Positions 35,195-44,027 of a stretch of DNA of 64,000 nucleotides are shown piece by piece (position 1 is the stretch's first letter; every line of letters begins with the position of its first letter). Source of the DNA: Bacillota bacterium (lineage in GTDB: Bacteria > Bacillota > Desulfotomaculia > Desulfotomaculales > Desulfohalotomaculaceae); the NCBI GenBank assembly GCA_009711615.1, contig VENI01000006.1, forward strand, positions 248,001 to 312,000. The letters are read 5' to 3'. Under the pieces are notes generated by a model. The model ran no database searches, had not been told where the DNA came from, and worked only from the letters and a program-made list of their open reading frames with translations. Position numbers and translations under genes: made by a program.

Positions 35195-35462
35195 GTATCA
35201 TTTTGTCTACATCCTGCAGTGCCGAGATGGTTCTTTTTATACCGGCTATGCAGTAAATATCGAGCATAGGTTAAGGGAACATCAAAGAGGCCGGGGAAGC
35301 AAATATGTGCGCTCACGCCTCCCGGTTAAGTTAGTTTATTACGAGGTTTATACCAGTAAGGAATCTGCTATGAGCAGGGAAGCGGAAATTAAAAAGATGC
35401 CGCGGAAGAAGAAGGAAGAGTTGATTAAGAATTCAGGAGTCAGGAGTCAGAATTCAGAATAA
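35148..35462 (+). CDS. GIY-YIG domain endonuclease-like protein, C-terminus from a repeat
   Basis: About 104 residues with the GIY-YIG core FVYILQCRDGSFYTGYAVN, then RLREHQRGRGSKYVRSRLPV and a SREAEIKKMPRKKKEEL tail, matching the small UPF0213/YhbQ family of single-domain nucleases. The first dozen residues before the domain are encoded within the osmC reading region and the true start is uncertain. The C-terminal KNSGVRSQNSE is encoded by the dispersed repeat and is nearly the same as the end of alanine racemase. Confidence 0.83.
   Translation: MPMKSTAQDTNINPSKYHFVYILQCRDGSFYTGYAVNIEHRLREHQRGRGSKYVRSRLPVKLVYYEVYTSKESAMSREAEIKKMPRKKKEELIKNSGVRSQNSE
35430..35460. repeat. Dispersed AGGAGTCAG-type repeat, copy 6, in the GIY-YIG 3' end
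   Basis: ATTCAGGAGTCAGGAGTCAG then AATTCAGAAT; it encodes the last ten residues of the nuclease and reaches to its stop codon. Confidence 0.78.
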
Positions 35463-35467
35463 GGGAG

Positions 35468-35563
35468 GGAACGACGTCCACGTCGTTCCGCATATCCGAC
35501 AATTTTTCTTGATTTCTAAATCTTTTATTATGCCTCTGTAAGGGGCGGTTTCCATGCCGCCCC
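35468..35563. other. Two hairpins in the thrC leader
   Basis: GGAACGACG (35468-35476) pairs with CGTCGTTCC (35481-35489), and GGGGCGG (35542-35548) pairs with CCGCCCC (35557-35563). Neither has a T-run. They may be RNA structure or ends of the repeat cluster; I recognise no riboswitch. Confidence 0.5.
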
Positions 35564-35608
35564 GTTACCGTTTATCTAACAAATAAAATCATATTTGGAG
35601 TGAATGTT

Positions 35609-37105
35609 ATGCAATATTTAAGTACCAGGGGACAAGTTCAGCCGGTGCAATCTGCCCAGGCAATTAAACAGGGGATTGCTCCTGATGGTGGTCTTTTTGT
35701 ACCGGAAAGCTTTGTTAATCTTTCTCAGGACAAACTGCGGCAATTAGTGGATTGTGACTATCAGGAATTGGCCAGTGAAATTTTAGGCGGTTATCTTACC
35801 GATTATACTGCAGAGGAAATTAAAGACTGTATCACGGGGGCTTACAACAGTGACAGTTTTAACCACTCGGATATTGCCCCTGTTCATAGTATTAACGATG
35901 ATCTACATGTACTTGAGTTGTGGCATGGGCCGACTTGTGCCTTTAAAGATATGGCACTGCAGTTGTTACCACACCTAATGTCACTGGCTGTGAGCAAGAC
36001 CGGGGAGAAGAATCAAGTAGTGATACTGGTGGCCACTTCTGGGGATACCGGCAAAGCAGCCTTGGAAGGTTTTAAAGATGTATCAGGAACCAGTATTATC
36101 GTTTTCTTTCCGGAAGACGGAGTCAGTCAGGTGCAGAAGTTGCAAATGCTGACCCAACAAGGCGGCAATGTCAGCGTGGTAGCAGTAAAGGGTAACTTTG
36201 ACGACGCCCAAAACGGAGTCAAGCAGGTGTTTGCCGATGCAGAATTTAACAAAGAACTTCAGCAAAGGCACTATCGCCTTTCCTCTGCCAACTCCATTAA
36301 CTGGGGTCGGCTGGTGCCACAGATTGTATACTACTTTTCTTCATACTTAAAACTGGTAAAAGAAGACCAGCTATCCATCGGTAAACCTGTAAACTTTGTG
36401 GTACCCACCGGTAATTTTGGCAATATACTGGCTGGTTACTATGCCAAACAAATGGGTCTTCCGATTAACAGGCTGATTTGTGCCGCCAATCCCAATAACG
36501 TGTTGACTGATTTTATAAACACCGGCGTTTATAACCGCAGTAGGGATTTGTTAAAGACTATTTCTCCATCCATGGATATCTTGATTTCCAGCAACCTAGA
36601 GCGGCTGCTTTTTGAACTAACAGGTAGAGACACTGCTAAAGTGCGTAGTTGGATGGGAGAGTTGAAAGGGCAGGGTAGGTATGAAGTGGATAGCGCCGTC
36701 AAGGAAAAGGTGCAAGCTTATTTTTGGTCTGATTACGCCACCGATGAACAAACCCTGAACACTATTAAACAGGTTTGGGATGAACATCACTACCTAATGG
36801 ACACTCACACTGCTGTGGCTTGGCATGTATACCAAAATTACCAACAGCAGACCGGTGACAACAATAAAACCATCATTGCTTCCACCGCCAGCCCGTTCAA
36901 GTTTAATGCCAGCGTGGCTAAGGCTGTTCTGGGAAGTGATAAAACAGCGGGTGAAGACGAGTTCCAACTGCTTGATATGTTATCCCAGCGCACTGGTTGG
37001 GAAATACCAGTGGGCCTTAAGAATTTAGATAAAATGCAGGTGCTGCATAATAAAAAAGCACCGGCCAATGGTATTGGCCGGGCAGTGGATGAAATATTAA
37101 AGTAA
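35609..37105 (+). CDS. thrC: Threonine synthase
   Basis: A 498-residue PLP enzyme converting O-phosphohomoserine to threonine. The PLP lysine lies in GPTCAFKDMALQLLP near residue 110, the phosphate-binding loop in ATSGDTGKAALEGF and the late VVPTGNFGNILAGYYAK is in place. Length and N-terminal TRGQVQPVQSAQAI-like region match the longer, fungal/Gram-negative-like class of ThrC. ATG 35609 is nine bases from TTTGGAGTG; GTG 35600 is an alternative. Confidence 0.93.
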   Translation: MQYLSTRGQVQPVQSAQAIKQGIAPDGGLFVPESFVNLSQDKLRQLVDCDYQELASEILGGYLTDYTAEEIKDCITGAYNSDSFNHSDIAPVHSINDDLHVLELWHGPTCAFKDMALQLLPHLMSLAVSKTGEKNQVVILVATSGDTGKAALEGFKDVSGTSIIVFFPEDGVSQVQKLQMLTQQGGNVSVVAVKGNFDDAQNGVKQVFADAEFNKELQQRHYRLSSANSINWGRLVPQIVYYFSSYLKLVKEDQLSIGKPVNFVVPTGNFGNILAGYYAKQMGLPINRLICAANPNNVLTDFINTGVYNRSRDLLKTISPSMDILISSNLERLLFELTGRDTAKVRSWMGELKGQGRYEVDSAVKEKVQAYFWSDYATDEQTLNTIKQVWDEHHYLMDTHTAVAWHVYQNYQQQTGDNNKTIIASTASPFKFNASVAKAVLGSDKTAGEDEFQLLDMLSQRTGWEIPVGLKNLDKMQVLHNKKAPANGIGRAVDEILK

Positions 37106-39490
37106 TTATACTTCCGTTATGCTTTTAACGCAACTAAGAAAACATTTTACCAACTCCGGGTCGAACTGTGTCCCGGAGTTATTTATTAATTCGTTGGCTG
37201 CCTGATCATAATTAAGGGCCTTTTTATAGGGGCGATTAGTGGTCATGGCATCAAAACTGTCTGCAATGGCTGCAATTCTGCCCAAAATATGAATGTTGTT
37301 GCCCTGTAGTCCAAAGGGGTAACCTCTGCCATCATATCGTTCATGGTGATACATGATTACCGGCATGGCTTGGTGTAAGTGTGGGATTTCTTTAATCATA
37401 TCTGCCCCGATGGCTGGGTGCTGCATAATTATTTCATATTCTTCTTTACTTAGCCTACCCGGCTTTTGTAAGATGGACATGTCAACTTTAATTTTACCGA
37501 TATCGTGCAAAAAAGCACCATACTTCAGATATTTAATATCTTCCTGTGATAGCGTTAGCTTTCTGGCCAGTGCCTCTGCGTAATAAACTACCCGTTCGGA
37601 ATGTTTATAAGTATATTGGTCTTTAGCATTAATTACTATATTTAATGTTTTAATAGTACCAATATCTTTTTCATCAACTTTGTATGATTGCGGCGATATT
37701 TCATCCAACACAGATGAGTAAAGGACTACGTTATCCTGCTGTTTTTTAGCCTTATACATCGAGTAATCTGCCAGCTTCAGTAAGTCATATTTATTGGTAG
37801 CATTTACCGGAAAGCAGGCAATACCCACAGATACCGTTAAGGTAATTTCAGATTTATCTTTAAACGTATTATATTTATTATCTTTAATATTAGTGCTTAA
37901 AACTCTACCAAGATCCAAGGCCTCTATGGGGCTGACATTTGGTTGAATGACAACAAATTCTTCGCCACCATAGCGTGCTACAAATCCGTCTTTAAACACG
38001 TCCTTTAAAATATTTGCTACTGTAATTATTACCTTATCACCGGCTTGGTGACCGTACAAATCATTAAACTGCTTAAAAAAGTCAATATCAATAATGTATA
38101 AGGCAAAAGTTTTATTGGTTTCCTTTGACAATTCAATCCTCTGATCAATTTCCTTTTGATAGGCTCTTAAGTTATATAACCCGGTTAAACTATCGGTAAC
38201 TGCCTGATCTTCCAATCTTCTGCTAAGTAAAAGTAAAGCAGACATTTGTTTAAATGATTCTTTTTGCTTAGCCAGTAAGTACGGCAGGCACATGCCGGGG
38301 TCGGCTTTGCCTTGTAACACAGAAATAGCTTTTTTCCAGCACGACTCATACCCGCAGGCACCGCAGTTCACTAGGTCTTTTTCTTGATATTTACCGATTT
38401 GATTTAACACAGACCATATTTCTTTTCTGGTGTACAGTTTGTTAATACGTTGTTTATTTACGAAAGAGCGCCTTGTATCTATGTTGGGTGCTAACTTAGA
38501 ATAATCTGCAGGGTACTTATAATCACCAGGTAGTTTTGACTTACTAAAGTAGTTAATTACGTTTTTATGTTTAACAAAGCATAGGTCTTCACTGTCCATT
38601 TCTAAACCATTAATGCAACCGTCACAGCACAGCAGGTCTACGATTTTTGGAGTGAGTAACCCGCTAATGATGGAACGCAAAATGCTTTTGCACTTTATCG
38701 TTCCGTTTGCTTCTATCACATCAAGGGACGCGGTGTCCTGGTGTAAATCTAGTGTTTTTAACAGCCCACTGGCCACTGGAAATAACCTGGCTACATTGGC
38801 ACCGGGAGTATCCCAATTACTTTCCGATATCTTTTCCAAATTAATTTGCCTATCATACAACCACTTGTTTATCTGTTTAAATGTTACTACAGCATCAATG
38901 CCGCTCCCAGCTTGTTCATTAACGCTTTCTGCCTTTTTAGCAATACAAGGTCCAATAAAAACTGTTTTGCAATTTGGGTGCAACTCTTTTGCCACTTCAC
39001 CGGTAATCATCATGGGTGATTTAATAGGAGCTAGGCAGTTGATTAACTGTGGAAAATGTTTTTCAACCAGCAGCACTAGGGAAGGGCATGGTGTGGCAAT
39101 GATGGGGTTATTGCTGCTGGCCAGTAGCTTTTGATATTCATGGGCGCAAATTTCTGCACCAAAGGCTGTTTCAAACACATGAGAAAAACCCAATTCCCGT
39201 AGACTGCCAATAAACTGCTTGGGGTTATTGTGAAAAGAGGCAGCAAAGGACGGTGCCACCACAGCCACAACTTCCTGGCCCTGGTTAATCCACTTTTGTA
39301 CAACTGGAATATCATTATAAAAAATTTTAGCTCCTTGAGTGCAAACCCGGGCACAGTTACCGCATAATATACAGTCATTCTTGGAAATGGTTACTTTGTC
39401 ATCCTGAAAGGATATGGCGTTTACCGGGCACGCCCTTACACATGCATAGCAGTGCTGGCATAGTTCATTGTTTGTATAAAGAATGTTCAT
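37106..39490 (-). CDS. Ferredoxin / Fe-hydrogenase-like sensor fused to GGDEF and HD-GYP
   Basis: A 794-residue multidomain protein. Order: 2[4Fe-4S] ferredoxin (about 5-55, CQHCYACVRACP and CILCGNCARVC); Fe-hydrogenase large-subunit-like domain (about 65-330); a (Fe-S) domain (about 375-402, NCGACGYESC and PGMCLPY); GGDEF with intact GGEEF at 508-512 (diguanylate cyclase); HD-GYP with HD at 662-663 and HHERYDGRGYP near 715 (c-di-GMP phosphodiesterase). The H-cluster ligand cysteines survive (ATPCPSL at 135, IGPCIAKK at 182, CCDGCING at 288 and 292), but the proton-transfer Cys of the L1 motif is Pro and the tail is short, so it looks like a sensory, not catalytic, hydrogenase. It should link redox or hydrogen state to c-di-GMP. 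ATG 39490 follows AAGGTGAG. Confidence 0.9.
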   Translation of the reverse strand: MNILYTNNELCQHCYACVRACPVNAISFQDDKVTISKNDCILCGNCARVCTQGAKIFYNDIPVVQKWINQGQEVVAVVAPSFAASFHNNPKQFIGSLRELGFSHVFETAFGAEICAHEYQKLLASSNNPIIATPCPSLVLLVEKHFPQLINCLAPIKSPMMITGEVAKELHPNCKTVFIGPCIAKKAESVNEQAGSGIDAVVTFKQINKWLYDRQINLEKISESNWDTPGANVARLFPVASGLLKTLDLHQDTASLDVIEANGTIKCKSILRSIISGLLTPKIVDLLCCDGCINGLEMDSEDLCFVKHKNVINYFSKSKLPGDYKYPADYSKLAPNIDTRRSFVNKQRINKLYTRKEIWSVLNQIGKYQEKDLVNCGACGYESCWKKAISVLQGKADPGMCLPYLLAKQKESFKQMSALLLLSRRLEDQAVTDSLTGLYNLRAYQKEIDQRIELSKETNKTFALYIIDIDFFKQFNDLYGHQAGDKVIITVANILKDVFKDGFVARYGGEEFVVIQPNVSPIEALDLGRVLSTNIKDNKYNTFKDKSEITLTVSVGIACFPVNATNKYDLLKLADYSMYKAKKQQDNVVLYSSVLDEISPQSYKVDEKDIGTIKTLNIVINAKDQYTYKHSERVVYYAEALARKLTLSQEDIKYLKYGAFLHDIGKIKVDMSILQKPGRLSKEEYEIIMQHPAIGADMIKEIPHLHQAMPVIMYHHERYDGRGYPFGLQGNNIHILGRIAAIADSFDAMTTNRPYKKALNYDQAANELINNSGTQFDPELVKCFLSCVKSITEV

Positions 39491-39818
39491 ATTTCTCACC
39501 TTATAATTATAAAATCTATCGTAAAAATATTTAAAATACATACTTCTAGAATTGTGCAAAAATTCCTTTTATTTACCCAAAAAATATTATATTAAACTAA
39601 AGTGTTAAATAAAGAAAGAGGGAATGTACTAGATAGATTTGCCCCAATCACAACGCCTTCAAGGCTTGAAAGAAAAGAACGTCTGTATAAACTCCTGTTT
39701 TTCGCCCGGTTTAGATATGATATAAGGGATTATATCCTTTTTCATGGAACCCAGCAATAAGAATACTATTTAACCATTTTTTCGACTAACTAAGACATAA
39801 TACCCAAAGGTTATTTTT
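39491..39818. other. Divergent intergenic region
   Basis: About 330 AT-rich bases between the hydrogenase-like gene and an orphan kinase gene. GATATAA/TTATATC at about 39718-39735 forms a small hairpin followed by T. TTCGACT at 39781-39787 is one base off a reversed Spo0A box. No small gene is visible. Confidence 0.45.
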
Positions 39819-41948
39819 ATGTTAATAAAGAATAGAGAATTAAATTTCTACTTTAAACAGGATGTGTGGTGGTTAAATTTGTCAGAAACAATTATTAATA
39901 CTCTGATAACCCCTGCAATTTTTACGTTTATTTTATCTCTAGTATATTTCTTCTTGTATAAAGAAGAAGGTCAACGATATTTAATATTATGGTCAGTTGC
40001 CTGGTTTATTAATGCCCTTATTTATGTCTTCCATTTTATTGCTCAATTAGATAATTCATTATTGTGGGAAGTGCTGCGCAGATTTAGTGTAAATATATTT
40101 GTTGTATTCTTTATATTAGGTAGCCTAAACTTTTGCGGTAAAAAGTCAAAAAACACACTAATTTTCATCAGTGCATTAATTACACTTTGGTATCTAGCTG
40201 GCCTTTACCTTGAATTCAATTTTATATTACTCCATGCACCCATAAATATCGTTGTTGGTATTTCTTTTATACTTACAGCTATTATCTATTTAACCCTTCC
40301 TGAAGCTAAGCAAATAGGGAAAACTATTACTGCTGGTTCTTTATTCATAATTGGAATAAATAACTCATTACTTCCTTTTTTCGTGGCTGTATGGATGATT
40401 CCTCAGGCCTATATATTTCCGGTAACCACCGTGGCAAAACTAGGGTTAACCGTTGGAATCTTGTTATTATACTTTGAAAGGAACAAATCTAACCTTAATA
40501 TAACTCAAGCTAGTTATAAGGTATTAGCAGAAAATACCCCCGATATTATCTTCCGTTATAACCTTCACCCTAATCAACAACTTGAATACATTAATCCTGC
40601 CTTTACAAAGGCCACAGGATATTCATGTCAAGAACTCCTTTCTAACCCATCACTTCTTATGAATATTCTTCATCCAGACTACCATCATTTAGTAAAAGAG
40701 TTATTAACTTTACAATCTGACTCAGGCGAAACTCTAGATTTTGTAGCTTATCATAAAAATGGGCAGGAGGTATACTTTGAATCTCATATTGTTCCACAAT
40801 ATCGTTCGGGCGGGCAACTGATAAGTATTGAAGGTATAATTAGGGATGTAACTCAACGTAAGTTAATGGAAAAAGAAATAATGGCCTTAGAGGAAAAACA
40901 AAAGAAACAGACGGAGATGGCTTTGTGTACGGCTGAAGATAGGTTCTCTAAAGCATTCTACAATAGCCCTTACCCAATGGCAATAATAAGCAAAGATTTT
41001 ACCAATGTAGATGTCAATTATAGTTTTGAAGAGAGCACGGGTTACCATTATATCGATTTAGTGAGTAGTGATAAATTAAAAGAAATCTTTAAGGATGATA
41101 AACTTAATTTTAAAAAACTAATTGAATACGGTAATCGTATACGAAATTTACAGTTTGAGTTTTTGAATAAATCTGGCGAAAATCGAACAGGATTATTGTC
41201 CTCAGAAGAGATAGTATTTGACGGAAGGCAGAGTATTCTATTGGTAATTAATGATATAACAGATTTAAAAAGGATGGAAAATGAGATGTCTCGGCTAGAT
41301 CGCTTAAATTTAATTGGACAAATGGCAGCTGGTATAGGTCATGAAGTCCGAAACCCCATGACAACAGTAAGGGGCTTGTTACAAATTTTAGGGAATAATA
41401 AGCAATATAGCGAACTTAAAGAACGTTTTGACCTAATGATTAGCGAGTTGGATAGGGCTAATTTAATAATAACCCAGTTTCTGTCTTTATCAAAGAATAT
41501 ACCAGAAGAATTACAGCCAGACAGTTTAAACAAAATATTAGATAACCTTCAACCATTACTCCAAGCGGATGCACTAACCCAAGGTAAGAATATTAAATTT
41601 GAGCTAGAAGAAATGCCTAATATTGATGTAAATAGTAATGGAATACATCAACTTATCTTAAATTTAGTTCGCAACGGTTTGGAGGCAATGCAAAAAGGTG
41701 GTACTGTAACAATTAAGACTTTTATAGATGGGGATGAGGTTGTTCTTTCTGTTAAGGATGAAGGTTCTGGTATTGATTCATATATTCTTGATAAATTAGG
41801 TACTCCCTTTCTAACCACAAAAGAAGAAGGCACAGGACTAGGGTTAGCAACCTGTTACAGTATAGCAGAACGGCATAATGCAAGGGTTGATGTTGATTCA
41901 AGTCCTGCGGGGGCAGTATTTTCTGTGCGATTTAAGATGGTTTATTAA
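39819..41948 (+). CDS. Orphan membrane PAS-PAS sensor histidine kinase
   Basis: 709 residues. About seven hydrophobic helices (from 25 to 220) form an integral membrane sensor. Two PAS domains follow (about 235-345, YKVLAENTPDIIFRYNL; about 375-485, FYNSPYPMAIISKDF), then HisKA with GQMAAGIGHEVRNPMTTVRG (His near 506) and HATPase (LNLVRNGLEAMQKGG, VKDEGSGI, GTGLGLATCYSIAERH). This is the architecture of sporulation kinases that feed Spo0F/Spo0A. No regulator gene is adjacent. No clear site precedes ATG 39819; TTG 39880, which starts the protein at its first helix, is a good alternative. Confidence 0.87.
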   Translation: MLIKNRELNFYFKQDVWWLNLSETIINTLITPAIFTFILSLVYFFLYKEEGQRYLILWSVAWFINALIYVFHFIAQLDNSLLWEVLRRFSVNIFVVFFILGSLNFCGKKSKNTLIFISALITLWYLAGLYLEFNFILLHAPINIVVGISFILTAIIYLTLPEAKQIGKTITAGSLFIIGINNSLLPFFVAVWMIPQAYIFPVTTVAKLGLTVGILLLYFERNKSNLNITQASYKVLAENTPDIIFRYNLHPNQQLEYINPAFTKATGYSCQELLSNPSLLMNILHPDYHHLVKELLTLQSDSGETLDFVAYHKNGQEVYFESHIVPQYRSGGQLISIEGIIRDVTQRKLMEKEIMALEEKQKKQTEMALCTAEDRFSKAFYNSPYPMAIISKDFTNVDVNYSFEESTGYHYIDLVSSDKLKEIFKDDKLNFKKLIEYGNRIRNLQFEFLNKSGENRTGLLSSEEIVFDGRQSILLVINDITDLKRMENEMSRLDRLNLIGQMAAGIGHEVRNPMTTVRGLLQILGNNKQYSELKERFDLMISELDRANLIITQFLSLSKNIPEELQPDSLNKILDNLQPLLQADALTQGKNIKFELEEMPNIDVNSNGIHQLILNLVRNGLEAMQKGGTVTIKTFIDGDEVVLSVKDEGSGIDSYILDKLGTPFLTTKEEGTGLGLATCYSIAERHNARVDVDSSPAGAVFSVRFKMVY

Positions 41949-42134
41949 GGTTAAATTGTTAAGGTGTGAGCAATGTTGCTGAAACAGAAGGTAGAATATG
42001 GTTTAGAAAGTTTTTACATAAATCATGATTAGTTAGTTAAGAATTCTTAAGGTATTAAGAGGTATTTCCAAATAATGTAAGGAGGTCTTTGAATTAGGGA
42101 TAAGAATGGTAACATAAAAAATGGGTAAGCTTTT

Positions 42135-42445
42135 GTAGGTACTCCACTTGATAATGAGGATGCCAGTAGTTATAACAAAAATAGAAGCAGTATGGATGCA
42201 GCCACTATGATGGCTTATTTAAATTTAAATGCAGCTATTGCTATTGATCATATAACCCTTAGAGCTGTAGATTTAGGGCTTGGAAGCTGTTGGGTGATGA
42301 TGTTTGATAAAGAAAAAGTTAAAGATCTTTTGGGTTTAATGATAGATATGATGTAGTTGCTTTACTGCCAGTGGGTTATCCAGATCAGTCACCTGCCCAG
42401 AGACCAAGGCTAGATATCGAAGAAGTTCTTTTAAAAGAAATCTAA
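42135..42445 (+). pseudogene. Nitroreductase gene remnant, frameshifted
   Basis: The C-terminal half of a nitroreductase-family FMN protein can be read: AAIAIDHITLRAVDLGLGSC then WVMMFDKEKVKDLLGL in one frame, and after a shift near 42335, NDRYDVVALLPVGYPDQSPA and RLDIEEVLLKEI to a TAA. The N-terminal half is missing. It lies after the kinase gene and before a strong palindrome. Confidence 0.82.
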
Positions 42446-42471
42446 AGCAAGGGGAATTATCAGTTTTTTTG

Positions 42472-42505
42472 AAAGGCATTCATAATTATAATTATGAATG
42501 CCTTT
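42472..42505. terminator. 34-base perfect palindrome, bidirectional terminator
   Basis: AAAGGCATTCATAATTA (42472-42488) is followed directly by its complement, with T-rich sequence to the right and A-rich to the left. It can end the Dps-like gene on the minus strand. Confidence 0.75.
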
Positions 42506-42515
42506 AATTTTTTGT

Positions 42516-43223
42516 TTATTGCATATTGCGAGAGGGACTATAGTTCTTATCACCTGCAATGTTTCCATCACGGCTTAGTAAGTGATCCATGCCCCTTACC
42601 AATGTATCATCTTCCAATATACTATACAAATGATAACCTAAATCTTCTCTACCTATTAGTACTTCTTGTAATACTTCAGCAGTACCAAAATCGTTTAATT
42701 CATGTGCACGTGTGATTGTCTTGCGGAGCATCATTTGCATTTTTAATTCATGTTCTAAATCATTACGTATAAAATCTCTCATGGTATAGCGACCTTCAAC
42801 TTCATGTTTAATATAGGAAAGTTCATGTTGGGTTATTGGGTGTGCAGTAGGTACGCCACCAAATCGTGCAACTCGTTCTCCTACCATATCAATATGTTCG
42901 ACAGTTTTGTCTCTGTGTTCTTTTAAAAGATGGTGCAAACTTAAAAAGGCTTCAGCACCTTCAGTAAGCCAGTGGTGCTTATTATATTGGTGTAAAGCCA
43001 CTGTTAATGCACATTGATGATCATCAAGCTGTAGTGCCATTTCATGTCTTACTTCTGTTGGAAGGCCAATTCCAGCACTAGTCACTTTTACAGTGCGAGG
43101 TTCCTGTCGAAAGATCATGAAATGGTTGCTGGTATGTCCAGGCATATTTTTATTGAATCCTGAACTCATATTTAAGTTATTCATATTACTCATATCGTTT
43201 GGAGTCTGTGTAATTTGTTGCAT
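42516..43223 (-). CDS. Dps-like ferritin with extended tails
   Basis: 235 residues. The core (about 50-215) is a Dps-like four-helix bundle: LQLDDHQCALTVALHQYNKH, HHWLTEGAEAFLSLHHLLKE, TVEHIDMVGERVARFGGVPT. Ligands expected at the Dps ferroxidase centre between subunits (His in the HHWL region, Asp/Glu in EHRDKTVEHID) are present, and the sequence is closest in feel to the archaeal DpsA/DUF892-like branch. The N-terminal 45 residues are Met/Asn rich and the C-terminal 25 are polar, both longer than usual and possibly DNA-binding. ATG 43223 follows AAAGGAGGAAAC. Confidence 0.78.
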   Translation of the reverse strand: MQQITQTPNDMSNMNNLNMSSGFNKNMPGHTSNHFMIFRQEPRTVKVTSAGIGLPTEVRHEMALQLDDHQCALTVALHQYNKHHWLTEGAEAFLSLHHLLKEHRDKTVEHIDMVGERVARFGGVPTAHPITQHELSYIKHEVEGRYTMRDFIRNDLEHELKMQMMLRKTITRAHELNDFGTAEVLQEVLIGREDLGYHLYSILEDDTLVRGMDHLLSRDGNIAGDKNYSPSRNMQ

Positions 43224-43326
43224 TTGTTTCCTCCTTTTTGTAGTAAGATATTTGCTTGAATATATTATTAGCTAAGTGTGAGTTTGATATGTGAGATTTT
43301 AAATTAGTTTATCTTGTTGTGTGAAT

Positions 43327-43352
43327 AAAAAAAGCCGGGTTTTTTACCCGGC
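43327..43352 (-). terminator. Minus-strand terminator
   Basis: GCCGGGT (43334-43340) pairs with ACCCGGC (43346-43352); on the minus strand it is followed by seven T (43333-43327). It ends the 43.5-kb gene. Confidence 0.85.
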
Positions 43353-43492
43353 CGGCTAATACAGTATATATTACTGCTAAGAAGTTAAGTCTTGTTATAT
43401 ATTGAAGGCGCTGCATTTACATATTATTCCATATATCCTATGCTATTTACTTCGTAATTGTGTAAAATGCTAGTTGTTTTCTTGAAAAAAAA

Positions 43493-43957
43493 TTAACTAA
43501 TTGGTCTTCGCCCTAATGCTGTGGCCAAGTGTTCTTTCATTATTATTTCCGCTATATCTGCCTCATCTTCATTTATACAATGTACGACTATTATTACTTC
43601 TCCAGATGAAGATTTGTTGCTTTTTCTGTTACTTTTATTGAAAGCGCGATCAATTATAAGACCCAATGTACCGCCAATAAAAAAGCCGATTAGGCCTAGA
43701 GCTATGGGACCAATATATACTTGTGACCCGTATATTACTCCTAACAACATTCCCACTCCACCAAGCATAGCCATGCCATCCAGAAGACTCATGCCGTTTG
43801 CTTTGTACATAGAATCCAATATTTTTTGCTTTGTTTGTTGGGATCGGTTCAATACAATTACGGTTAATTTATCACCAGTAAAGCCGTTTTCTTTAAGAGT
43901 ATTAATCCCTAGTTCCAGCTCTAGTGAATGTTTGAATATTCCATAAACTCTAACCAT
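43493..43957 (-). CDS. Glycine-rich two-helix membrane protein
   Basis: 154 residues. The first 40 look like a ferredoxin-fold stress domain (VYGIFKHSLELELGINTLKE, FTGDKLTVIVLN), then two glycine-zipper membrane helices (about 58-105, GMAMLGGVGMLLGVIYGS and IGFFIGGTLGLIID), then a cytoplasmic stretch with EVIIVVHCINEDEADIAEII. The plan resembles general-stress proteins of the GsiB/YflT and DUF1269 kind, without a firm family. ATG 43957 follows AGGTGAAAAT. Confidence 0.65.
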   Translation of the reverse strand: MVRVYGIFKHSLELELGINTLKENGFTGDKLTVIVLNRSQQTKQKILDSMYKANGMSLLDGMAMLGGVGMLLGVIYGSQVYIGPIALGLIGFFIGGTLGLIIDRAFNKSNRKSNKSSSGEVIIVVHCINEDEADIAEIIMKEHLATALGRRPIS

Positions 43958-44027
43958 TATTTTCACCTATTTTTTCAGTATGCTATTAATATTTCCCGGA
44001 TATTCTATTTATTACCCAGAAAAGGTG

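Noticed and set aside
38613..39134. 173-codon frame antisense to the hydrogenase-like gene
   Set aside because: No family resemblance and no ribosome binding site; the opposite strand has clear conserved motifs.
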